Of a stretch of 64,000 nt of DNA, positions 8,844 to 17,557 are shown piece after piece. The stretch is from Catenuloplanes atrovinosus (GTDB lineage Bacteria > Actinomycetota > Actinomycetes > Mycobacteriales > Micromonosporaceae): the NCBI RefSeq assembly GCF_031458235.1, contig NZ_JAVDYB010000001.1, positions 6,062,001 through 6,126,000 of the forward strand, written 5' to 3'. Position 1 is the first letter of the stretch; every line of letters starts with the position of its first letter. Under the pieces are notes generated by a model that saw only the letters and a program-made list of their open reading frames with translations, was not told the DNA's origin and did not search any database. Made by a program: the position numbers and the translations under genes.

Positions 8844-8952
8844 ACCGGCGCTCATTACCCAGCCGCGCGCGCGGACAATCACCATTCACGTGAATAGTCG
8901 AATTCAGTCATGCGCCCTTCACATCACCTACAGGTAGTGGGATATGCGCATG
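8844..8952. other. Intergenic AT-richer stretch with a palindrome
   Basis: No gene seen. It contains the perfect 12-bp palindrome ATTCACGTGAAT (8884-8895), which could be an operator, but it lies between two convergent genes where no promoter is needed. Confidence 0.4.
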
Positions 8953-8983
8953 AAAAAGCCCGGCCGCGTGACGCGGCCGGGCT
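8953..8983 (-). terminator. Rho-independent terminator of the GlsB-like gene
   Basis: A perfect 12-bp stem (8957-8968 with 8972-8983, loop TGA), followed on the minus strand by TTTTT. It lies 16 nt after the stop of the gene ending at 8999. Confidence 0.9.
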
Positions 8984-8998
8984 CGGGACCCGAAGAGG

Positions 8999-9277
8999 TC
9001 AGTAGCGGCTGACGCTGCGGCGGCCGGCGAAGCCGGTGACCAGCGCCACACCGATGGCGGCCAGCACGACCTGGGTGACCAGCTCGCGCCAGTCGAAGCC
9101 GGCGGTGTCCGCGTAACCCATGGTCCGGGCGATCACGGTGCCGAGCAGGGCGGCCGCGACGCCGATGACCAGGGTCAGCCACAGCGGGATGTTCTGACGG
9201 CCGGGTACGACCAGACGGCCGAGCGCGCCGATGACCAGACCGACGATGAGAGCGGTGATGATGCCCATGAGGGTCAT
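8999..9277 (-). CDS. GlsB/YeaQ/YmgE-family membrane protein
   Basis: 92 residues. Three membrane helices: GIITALIVGLVIGALGRLV, LWLTLVIGVAAALLGTVIA and VTQVVLAAIGVALVTG, with the family signature GRLVVPGRQNIP after helix 1. Members are small stress-induced membrane proteins (GlsB with Asp23 in Gram-positives); function is not settled. The ATG follows AGGAGG at about 9 nt. It is a single-gene unit ending in a strong terminator. Confidence 0.88.
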   Translation of the reverse strand: MTLMGIITALIVGLVIGALGRLVVPGRQNIPLWLTLVIGVAAALLGTVIARTMGYADTAGFDWRELVTQVVLAAIGVALVTGFAGRRSVSRY

Positions 9278-9363
9278 TTGAGTCGCCTCCTACTCCGGGG
9301 TTTTGCACGAATCCTCGTCGTGTGTGATCGATGGATTCCCGGAGTGCGCGGAAACCAAACCGC

Positions 9364-9860
9364 CTATCGCAATAACAATTTCCGGGCGTCCCCGAGAGCG
9401 CGGTCCATCGTCTCGAACGCCATCGCCGGCGGCGCGGCGATCGGGAACCAGGTCAGCTCCGACGCCTCGTCCCGGTCCAGCGTGATCGACGCGCCGGCCG
9501 GCAGCGTGGCCAGGTAGATGCAGTCGAGCACGGGCAGCGTCTCGTCCTGGTACTCGTACGAGCCCAGGTACATGCCGACCAGCTCGCCCAGCGTGATGTC
9601 CACGCCGAGTTCCTCGCGCGCCTCGCGCACGCCGGCCTCGGCCGGGTGCTCCCAGCCGTCGCAGAAGCCGCCGGGCAGCTCCCACCGGCCGGCCCGCGGC
9701 TCCCGGGCGCGCAGCAGCGCCATGAACTCGGTGCCGGACTCGGACAGGATGATCAGCCCGGAGGTGGGGCGCGCGTTCACGTACACGTGGTAGCCGCAGG
9801 ACGCGCAGACCGACGGCGGTGCGGTGGGCAGCGCCGCACCGCACCGCGAGCAGTGCACCG

Positions 9861-9864
<4 letters not shown>
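9364..9864 (-). CDS. NUDIX hydrolase with N-terminal zinc ribbon
   Basis: 166 residues. A zinc ribbon sits at 5-23 (CSRCGAAL and CASCGYH), then a NUDIX domain with an intact box, [13 protein letters not shown] then [10 protein letters not shown], which fits GX5EX7REUXEEXGU exactly. NUDIX enzymes hydrolyse nucleoside diphosphates linked to another group, using metal bound by the box glutamates; zinc-ribbon members include NADH pyrophosphatase-like proteins. The preceding LPGG loop is present. The start overlaps the lepA stop by 4 nt, so translation is coupled to lepA. Confidence 0.9.
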
Positions 9865-11729
<1,865 letters not shown>

Positions 11730-11961
11730 GTTCGTCCGTTCTTGTCGTCGAGGCCGCTGGGTTCACGCGTCGGATCGCACTCCATGGTCCCATGCCGCCG
11801 ACGCCGCCCGGCGACCCGCCGGTAGAAGAGCACAAGACCACGAGCATCAGAGGGTACGCCCGGGAACTCCCCCGCCTCGATCGCTTCGCGGCCCGGTGCC
11901 GTCACGCGCTCCGCGCGCTGCCGTAGTGCCCCCTGCGGTAACGATTTCCGGCACCGCCGGG

Positions 11962-11967
11962 CAGGAT
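11962..11967 (+). promoter_or_regulatory. -10-like box before the APH-family gene
   Basis: CAGGAT then 6 nt then the ATG at 11974, the same geometry as other leaderless candidates in this window. The first base deviates from the TANNNT pattern. Confidence 0.35.
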
Positions 11968-11973
11968 GGGGCG

Positions 11974-12969
11974 ATGGGTGTGGTCTCGCTGCCGGAGGTC
12001 CCGTACGGTGCGACCGCGCTGCGGCCGTCGTGGGCCGACCTCCCCGAGGGGTTGCGCGCCGCGATCGCGGCGCGCCTGGAGTCGCCGGTGGTCTGGGCCA
12101 CGACCGCCGGAGGCGGGTTCACCAGGGGATTCGCCGGCGTGCTGGACACCGGCTCCGGGCGGCGATACTTCGTGAAGGCCGCGTCGCTGTCGCACGAGCG
12201 GCACCTGGCGGACTGGCAGTACCGCGAGGTGGCGATCACCGGCGCGCTGCCGGAGGCGGTCCCGGCCGCGCGCCCGCTGTGGTCGCTGACCGCAGCCGGG
12301 TACTACGCGACCTGCCTGGAGGCGGTGGACGGGTCCGTACCGCGGCTGCCCTGGTCCCCGGCGGAGCTGAACGCCGCGCTGGACGCATGGGCCACCGCGG
12401 CGGACGCGCTCGCCTCCCCACCGGCGGAGCTGACCGCGATGGACCTGCCGCCGCTGCCCGGCCTGCTGCGGCACGAGCTGTCCTGGTGGACCGAGATCGT
12501 CGCCGGCCGGGAGCCGGCACCCCCGATGCCCGAGTACGCCGCCGGGCGCCGGGAGGAACTGGCCGCGCTGGAGCGGCTGGCCCCGGACCACGCGGGCGGC
12601 GACGGCGTCATCCACGGCGATCTGCGGCTGGACAACGTCATGATCGACGGCTCCGGCCGGGCCTGGATCTGCGACTGGACCTGGTGCTGCCGCGGCGCGC
12701 CGTTCTTCGACACCGCCACGCTGCTGGTCACCGCGCACGCGAGCGGCCTGGACGCGGACCGGCTGTTCGCCACCCACCCGACCGGCCGCGACGTGCCCGC
12801 CGAGGCGCTGGACGCGACGCTGGCCGCGCTCTCCGGTTACTGGCTGACCAGGGCCGAGTCCGGGCCGAGCAGCGCCTCACCGTATATTCGGGGGCACCAG
12901 CGGTGGAGCGGCGAGATGGCGCTGCACTGGCTGGCCACCCGCCGTGGGTGGCTTGCACCTGGTCACTAG
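11974..12969 (+). CDS. Aminoglycoside phosphotransferase (APH)-family kinase-like protein
   Basis: 331 residues from ATG 11974; the open frame runs back to 11431, but that part is the antisense of lepA. The kinase-like catalytic loop is VIHGDLRLDNVMIDG (Brenner motif HxDxxxxN), and the metal-binding Asp follows in ICDWTWCC. The nucleotide-binding beta-hairpin is TTAGGGFTRGFAG and the strand Lys is in RYFVKAASL. Substrates of this family range from antibiotics to amino alcohols and cannot be predicted here. It stands alone between lepA and rpsT. Confidence 0.82.
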   Translation: MGVVSLPEVPYGATALRPSWADLPEGLRAAIAARLESPVVWATTAGGGFTRGFAGVLDTGSGRRYFVKAASLSHERHLADWQYREVAITGALPEAVPAARPLWSLTAAGYYATCLEAVDGSVPRLPWSPAELNAALDAWATAADALASPPAELTAMDLPPLPGLLRHELSWWTEIVAGREPAPPMPEYAAGRREELAALERLAPDHAGGDGVIHGDLRLDNVMIDGSGRAWICDWTWCCRGAPFFDTATLLVTAHASGLDADRLFATHPTGRDVPAEALDATLAALSGYWLTRAESGPSSASPYIRGHQRWSGEMALHWLATRRGWLAPGH

Positions 12970-12974
12970 CCGTT

Positions 12975-13004
12975 TTGGCCGGTGGCCGACCGGGCTGGTA
13001 CTCT
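12975..13004 (+). promoter_or_regulatory. Candidate rpsT promoter
   Basis: TTGGCC (12975-12980), an 18-nt spacer and TACTCT (12999-13004) resemble a sigma-70-type promoter. This would give a leader of about 95 nt before rpsT, long enough for S20 feedback control of its own mRNA. Confidence 0.5.
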
Positions 13005-13105
13005 GGTCTTTCGCGTGCTGCGGCACCTCGATGTTGCCCGCGCGCACCAGCTTGAACCACCTTTTGTCGTCAGTAATCGCAATTTCGTAAGGACGTGGCT
13101 GTCGC

Positions 13106-13375
13106 GTGGCGAACATCAAGTCCCAGATCAAGCGCAACCGGCAGAACGAGAAGCGCCGGCTGCGGAACAAGTCGGTCAAGTCGTCGCTGAAGACGGCCAT
13201 CCGCAAGTTCCACACCGCCGCGGAGGCCGGTGACACCACCACCGCCACCACGCTCCTGCGGGATGCCAGCAAGCAGCTCGACGTGGCCGTGAGCAAGGGC
13301 GTGATCCACAAGAACCAGGCCGCGAACCGCAAGTCGGCCATCGCGAAGCGTCTGCACTCGCTGACCGCCGCCTGA
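13106..13375 (+). CDS. rpsT: 30S ribosomal protein S20
   Basis: 89 residues with the family's sequence: [18 protein letters not shown] at the start, a helical basic body and [16 protein letters not shown] at the end. S20 binds 16S rRNA helices 9 and 44 early in assembly. GTG start with AAGGA about 11 nt upstream. It points in the opposite direction to holA, its usual neighbour, here separated from it by about 3 kb of accessory sequence. Confidence 0.98.
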   Translation: MANIKSQIKRNRQNEKRRLRNKSVKSSLKTAIRKFHTAAEAGDTTTATTLLRDASKQLDVAVSKGVIHKNQAANRKSAIAKRLHSLTAA

Positions 13376-13392
13376 TCCTCCGCACGTCGCGC

Positions 13393-13436
13393 ACGGGCGC
13401 CGCACCGGCCTCCACCAGAGGCCCCGCGGTGCCCGT
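13393..13436 (+). terminator. Hairpin after rpsT
   Basis: ACGGGC (13393-13398) pairs with GCCCGT (13431-13436), with further inner pairing (ccgcaccggcct against aggccccgcggt, with bulges). It lies 18 nt after the rpsT stop; the T-run is weak. Confidence 0.6.
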
Positions 13437-13457
13437 CGTTGCGTTTCCCACACCCTC

Positions 13458-13982
13458 ATGATCATCGCCTCGCTGGACCTGGCCTCCGCCGTGGTCCCCG
13501 CCGCCGCCGTCATGGCCGCCGCGTTCGGCCTCACCCCCGCCGAGGAACTCCAGCGCCGCGACATCTTCGCCGAACACGCCAGCCACCCCGGCCTCATCGC
13601 CCGCGGCGCGTTCGACGGCCCCACGCTGACCGGCTTCTGCTACGGCTTCCCCGCCGGCGACCGCAGCTGGTGGGAACGCCAGGTCCACCCCCGCCTCGCC
13701 GCCGCCGGCGCCGCCTCCTGGCTCTCCCCCGACACCCTCGAACTCACCGAACTCCACGTCCACCCCGCCCACCAGGGCCACGGCCTCGGCCGCACCCTGA
13801 TCACCGCGGTCTGCGACGCCAGCCCCGCCTCCCGGGTCCTGCTCAGCGTCCGCGTCGAGAGCACGGCGGCCCGGCACCTCTACGCGACGCTGGGATTCAC
13901 GGAGCTGACGCCCGCGTTCCCGTTCAACGGCATACCACCGCACTACCTGCTCATGGGCGCCTCCCAGCCCCTGCTGCGCTGA
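13458..13982 (+). CDS. GNAT-family N-acetyltransferase
   Basis: 174 residues. The acetyl-CoA site is LHVHPAHQGHGLGRTL (R/QxxGxG/A type), preceded by the LELTELHVHP strand and followed by VRVESTAARHLYATLGF. Substrate unknown. The codon third positions are strongly C-biased compared with neighbours. It lies between rpsT and the repeat-rich gap, with no visible ribosome site before the ATG. Confidence 0.8.
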   Translation: MIIASLDLASAVVPAAAVMAAAFGLTPAEELQRRDIFAEHASHPGLIARGAFDGPTLTGFCYGFPAGDRSWWERQVHPRLAAAGAASWLSPDTLELTELHVHPAHQGHGLGRTLITAVCDASPASRVLLSVRVESTAARHLYATLGFTELTPAFPFNGIPPHYLLMGASQPLLR

Positions 13983-14149
13983 CCCGCCCGCGTCGGCGAC
14001 TCTCACCGGCGCCGCCCCCTTGCAGCCGCGCGGCCCTCATCGCAACCACCCCAGCCTTCGCGTCACCGACCGGCTGTCACCGCCAGCGTGGCGGAGCTGA
14101 TGCCGCTGACCGGGGCTGCGCCGGCGACCGGCCAACACAGACTCCGGCA

Positions 14150-14690
14150 CGGCTACCGGTTCCGGCCTCAGCTGCGGCTTCGGCTCCAGCCCCGGCTCCG
14201 GCCCTGGCTCCGGCCTCGGCTCCGGCTTTGGCCCGGCCCCGGCTGCGGCCCGAGCCCCGGCTCCAGCCCTGGCTCCGGCTCCAGCCCCAGCCCCGGCTCC
14301 GGCTTTGGCCCGGGCTTCGGCTCCAGCCCTGGCTCCGGCTCCAGCCCCAGCCCCGGCTCCAGCCCCAGCCCCGGCTCCGGCTTTGGCCCGGCCTTCGGCC
14401 CCAGCCCCAGCCCCGGCTCCAGCCCCAGCCCCGGCTCCGGCTTTGGCCCGGGCTTCGGCCCCAGCCCCAGCCCCGGCTCCGGCTTCGCTTTGGCCGCAGC
14501 CCTGGCTCGGCCGGAGCCGGGCCGGCTTTCGCCTCAGTCCCGGCTTCGGCCCAGCCCCAGCTTCGACTCCGCTCCCGGCTTCGGCCCAGCCCCAGCTTCG
14601 ACTCCGGTCCCGGCTGCGGCCCGGCCTCGGCTGCGGCCCGGCCCCGGCTGCGGCCCCAGCCCGGCTCCACTCCCGCGCTAACCGAAACCA
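14150..14690. repeat. Degenerate hexanucleotide minisatellite, open in several frames
   Basis: About 540 bp built from 6-bp blocks (CCGGCT, CCAGCC, CCGGCC, TTGGCC) arranged into imperfect higher-order units. The plus strand is C-rich and G/T-poor with almost no A. Because the unit length is a multiple of three and lacks TA-containing triplets, all three plus frames and at least one minus frame stay open (dipeptide repeats such as Ala-Pro, Gly-Ser/Ser-Pro, Leu-Arg/Gln-Pro, or Trp-Gly/Ser-Arg on the minus strand). I do not call a gene: starts lack ribosome sites and no domain is present. Confidence 0.85.
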
Positions 14691-14806
14691 AGCCGACCGC
14701 GTCAGTCAGCGGCTGTCACCGCGTCGGTGTGGGGGAATGCCGCCCCAACTGGATTGGGCCCGATGGGTCACACCACACCAACACGGCCACGTAAACGCGC
14801 GGACAG

Positions 14807-14867
14807 CGGCAGGCCGCCGCTAAACACGGCAGGCCGCCGCTAAAACACGGCAGGCCGCCATAAAACA
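14807..14867. repeat. Three tandem 20-21-bp repeats
   Basis: Three copies of CGGCAGGCCGCCGCTAAACA-like units at 14807, 14827 and 14848, the last slightly altered. Each holds the inverted core GGCAGGCCGCC. Non-coding as far as can be seen. Confidence 0.8.
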
Positions 14868-14875
14868 TGGCTGCG

Positions 14876-14959
14876 GCACCAGTCGGTACCGGCGCCGAAC
14901 CGATGCCGGTTGCCGGAGCACCAGCCGGTACCGGCGCCAAGGTGCTGCCGATTGCCGGA
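14876..14959. repeat. Two tandem 42-bp repeats
   Basis: Two adjacent 42-bp units, each starting GCACCAG(T/C)CGGTACCGGC and ending ATTGCCGGA or GTTGCCGGA, about 80 % alike. With the neighbouring arrays this makes nearly all of 14150-14960 repetitive. No gene seen between the GNAT stop at 13982 and the membrane-protein stop at 15025. Confidence 0.75.
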
Positions 14960-15024
14960 CCTCAGCCAACCGCCGTAGGCGGTGCGGGTGGCCGATTATC
15001 CCGGTCGGGGAGGGTTCTGCCGGG

Positions 15025-16521
15025 TCACTCGTAACGGCGGGTGGCGGACTGCCGGGCTCGCTGCTGCGGAGTATCGGAGTGGCGACCGGCGTCGGAACGC
15101 GGATCGATCCGCACATCGCCGTCGCGCCTGCCGGGGGCCTCGGCCGAACGGCGGCCGTGCCCGGCGCCGGGGACCTGTCGGCCGGCCTCCCCGGCCGGTC
15201 GCCGGTCGCCGCCGAACCCGCCGGACCGCGGCGCGGACTGGTCGGGGAAGCGGTGCAGGCCACCGTCGGCGGCGCGGCGCGCGGACGGCGCCCCGCCGCT
15301 CGTCGGCGCACGGCCACCGCCGGACGCGGACTGCCCGAGAGGCGGCAGGCGGTAGGACTCGTTCGACCGCCGGCCGCTCGGCACGCCGGGGCGACGACCC
15401 GGGTTCCCGGGGCCGTCGACGCCGCCCGGCCGGCCCGGCTCACCGGTCCGGCCCGCGCCTGCCTGCCGCAGCGGCTGCGTTCGCTCGCTCCACTCGGGCG
15501 TCCGGCTCGGCTCACCCGTCCCCGCCGCACCGGTGTTCCGAAGCGGTTGGGTCCGCTCACTCCACTCGGCCGTCCGGCTCGGCTCACCGGTGCTGGCGGC
15601 ATCAGCCCGCGGAAGCGGCTGCGTCCGCTCACTCCGCTCAGGCGCCGGAGTCCGATCCACCTGCCCGGGCCAAGTCGGCTCACCCGTCCCGGCCGAGCCG
15701 GTCTGCCGAAGGGGCAGCGTCCGCTCACTCCACGCGGGCGTCCGGCTCTGATCCGCCTGTCCGCCTCCGCCTGCGCACGAATCGTCCCGGTCCGGTCCTT
15801 CGGACCGCCAGCTGCCGCCGAGTCGCCAATCGTCCTGGACGGCGTGCTCGGGACGTGTTCCCGGGTCCGCGGGGAAAGCCGTCCCCCAGGGACGCACGCC
15901 GTCGCCGCCGTCCGTATCCGGGGCACTGGCCGTGCTCGCGGTGCCGTAGACCGTGCCGTGCCGGGGCGTCGCCGGAAGCTCCGTCGCGGGCTCGGGGTCG
16001 ACCTTCTGACCGGCGAACCGAGGCCCGGCCGGGCCGCGCCCGCCGACGGGACCGGCCGTCCTCGGAGCCGTGTCGGGCCGGATGTTCTCGCCGTGTGTTC
16101 CGTCCAGGCCGCGGCTGCCCGCGGCTGTCCGCACATCCGCGGCACCGCGTGCGTGCGCGGCGCCGTACACCTCGCTGTCCGTGGAAGCCGCGTGCACGCC
16201 GCCGTCCTCCCGGTCCACGGTGTCGCGGGACGGCTCCGCCTGCGCGGTCGCGGCGCGGGCGGCCAGGTCGCGGCGGACGGCGGCGCCCGCGGTGCCGCGC
16301 GACGGGTGGCGGGCTCCGACGCCCGCTATCACGTCGTTCAGCTTGACCATGACGGCGATGGACGCGGGCAGCACCAGGATGCCCCACCAGGTGACCAACT
16401 CCGCCAGCGCGAGCAGGATGCCGAGCCCGAACGCGCCCTCCAGGTACACGAAGCAGAGCAGGCCGCCGGGGGTGAGGTGCCGGAGGCGGAGCATCCGGGC
16501 GTAGAGCGGCCGGGCCGTCAT
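15025..16521 (-). CDS. Two-helix membrane protein with long disordered repeat-bearing tail
   Basis: 498 residues. The first 60 hold two hydrophobic segments (LTPGGLLCFVYLEGAFGLGI and WWGILVLPASIAVMVKL); everything after about 75 is polar, Gly/Ser/Arg/Thr-rich and predicted disordered by composition. Around residues 255-370 a 24-28-residue unit built on WSERTQPLR...GTGEPSRTP appears four times. I do not recognise the family. It overlaps the holA stop by 4 nt, so it is coupled to holA and is the last gene of the comEA-comEC-holA run. Possibly a cell-envelope scaffold protein (weak inference). Confidence 0.6.
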   Translation of the reverse strand: MTARPLYARMLRLRHLTPGGLLCFVYLEGAFGLGILLALAELVTWWGILVLPASIAVMVKLNDVIAGVGARHPSRGTAGAAVRRDLAARAATAQAEPSRDTVDREDGGVHAASTDSEVYGAAHARGAADVRTAAGSRGLDGTHGENIRPDTAPRTAGPVGGRGPAGPRFAGQKVDPEPATELPATPRHGTVYGTASTASAPDTDGGDGVRPWGTAFPADPGTRPEHAVQDDWRLGGSWRSEGPDRDDSCAGGGGQADQSRTPAWSERTLPLRQTGSAGTGEPTWPGQVDRTPAPERSERTQPLPRADAASTGEPSRTAEWSERTQPLRNTGAAGTGEPSRTPEWSERTQPLRQAGAGRTGEPGRPGGVDGPGNPGRRPGVPSGRRSNESYRLPPLGQSASGGGRAPTSGGAPSARRAADGGLHRFPDQSAPRSGGFGGDRRPAGEAGRQVPGAGHGRRSAEAPGRRDGDVRIDPRSDAGRHSDTPQQRARQSATRRYE

Positions 16522-17501
16522 CGGCCGCCACCTCCGCGTCGGGCGGTCGCGACGGCGACCACGGCGCGTTCGAGGGCGTAGCCGCGGTCCTCGGCGCCGC
16601 CCTTGACGGCCGCGTTGCAGTCGGCGGCGGCGCGCATGGCGTCGACCAGGGCCTCGGGGCTCCAGCCACGGGACTGCTTCTGCGCGCGCTCGATCTTCCA
16701 GGCGGGCATGCCGAGGGTGCCGGCCAGCTGGTACGCGCTGCCGCGCCCGGCGGAGGCCACGCGCGCCACCGTGCGCACGCCGTCCGCCAGCGCGTCCGCT
16801 ATCGGCACCGGGTCGACGCCGACGTGCAGCGCCCAGCGCAGCGCCTCGAGCGCGCCGGGCACGTCGCCGACGATCGCGGCGTCCGCGACCGTGAAGCCGC
16901 TGACCTCGGCCCGTCCCCGGTAGTAGCGGGCGACCGTCTCCGCGGTGATCCGGCCGTCCGTGTCGGCCATCAGCTGCGAACAGGCGGCGGCAAGCTCGCG
17001 CAGGTCATTGCCGACCGCGTCGAGCAGCCCGGTGGCCGCGTCCTCGGTGCACGAGCCGCCGAGCCGGCGGATCTCGTCGCGGACGAACGCGACGCGCTCC
17101 CGCGCGCCCTTCAGCTTGGGCACGGCGACGACCGCGGCACCGGCCGACTTCAGCCCGTCCGCGAGCGCCTTGCCCTTGGCGCCGCCGAGGTGGCCGACGA
17201 TCAGGTTGACCTCGGGGTCCGGGTCCTTCGCGTACGCCAGCAGCGTGGCGATCAGGTCCTTGCGCGCGTCCTGCCCGGACCGCAGCACGAGCACGCGCCG
17301 GCCGCCGAACAGGGACGGGCTCAGCATCTCCGCGACCTCGCCCGGCATCAGCGTGCCGCCCTCGTACTCCCGCACGTCGGCGCCCGGGTCCACCGCCCGC
17401 GCGGCCTGGACGGCCTGTGCGACGGCGCGGGCCGACAGCAGCTCCTCGTCACCCAGGACGAGCGTCAACGCAGGAGGATTCGCGGCAGTCACGCGGGACA
17501 T
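16518..17501 (-). CDS. holA: DNA polymerase III subunit delta
   Basis: 327 residues from the ATG at 17501 (reads MSRVTAANPPALTLVLGDEE); the frame continues upstream in antisense of comEC but without homology. N-terminal AAA+-like fold: LVLGDEELLSARAV, then LFGGRRVLVLRSGQDARKDL, and the C-terminal collar domain around GALEALRWALHVGVDPVPI. Delta opens the beta clamp in the clamp loader. It follows comEC by 56 nt, the usual actinobacterial order comEA-comEC-holA. Confidence 0.93.
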   Translation of the reverse strand: MSRVTAANPPALTLVLGDEELLSARAVAQAVQAARAVDPGADVREYEGGTLMPGEVAEMLSPSLFGGRRVLVLRSGQDARKDLIATLLAYAKDPDPEVNLIVGHLGGAKGKALADGLKSAGAAVVAVPKLKGARERVAFVRDEIRRLGGSCTEDAATGLLDAVGNDLRELAAACSQLMADTDGRITAETVARYYRGRAEVSGFTVADAAIVGDVPGALEALRWALHVGVDPVPIADALADGVRTVARVASAGRGSAYQLAGTLGMPAWKIERAQKQSRGWSPEALVDAMRAAADCNAAVKGGAEDRGYALERAVVAVATARRGGGGR

Positions 17502-17557
17502 CGTCGCACGCGGCACCGGGGCACCGCCCTCGGTCACTCTAACGGGGTCCGGGCCGC

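Noticed and set aside
14088-14681. Gly/Ser/Pro-repeat protein (197 residues, plus strand)
   Set aside because: No ribosome site, no domain, and neighbouring frames are equally open because of the hexamer repeat; kept as a repeat instead.
14077-14691. Minus-strand Trp-Gly/Ser-Arg repeat frame (204 residues)
   Set aside because: Same reason: a by-product of the hexanucleotide repeat.
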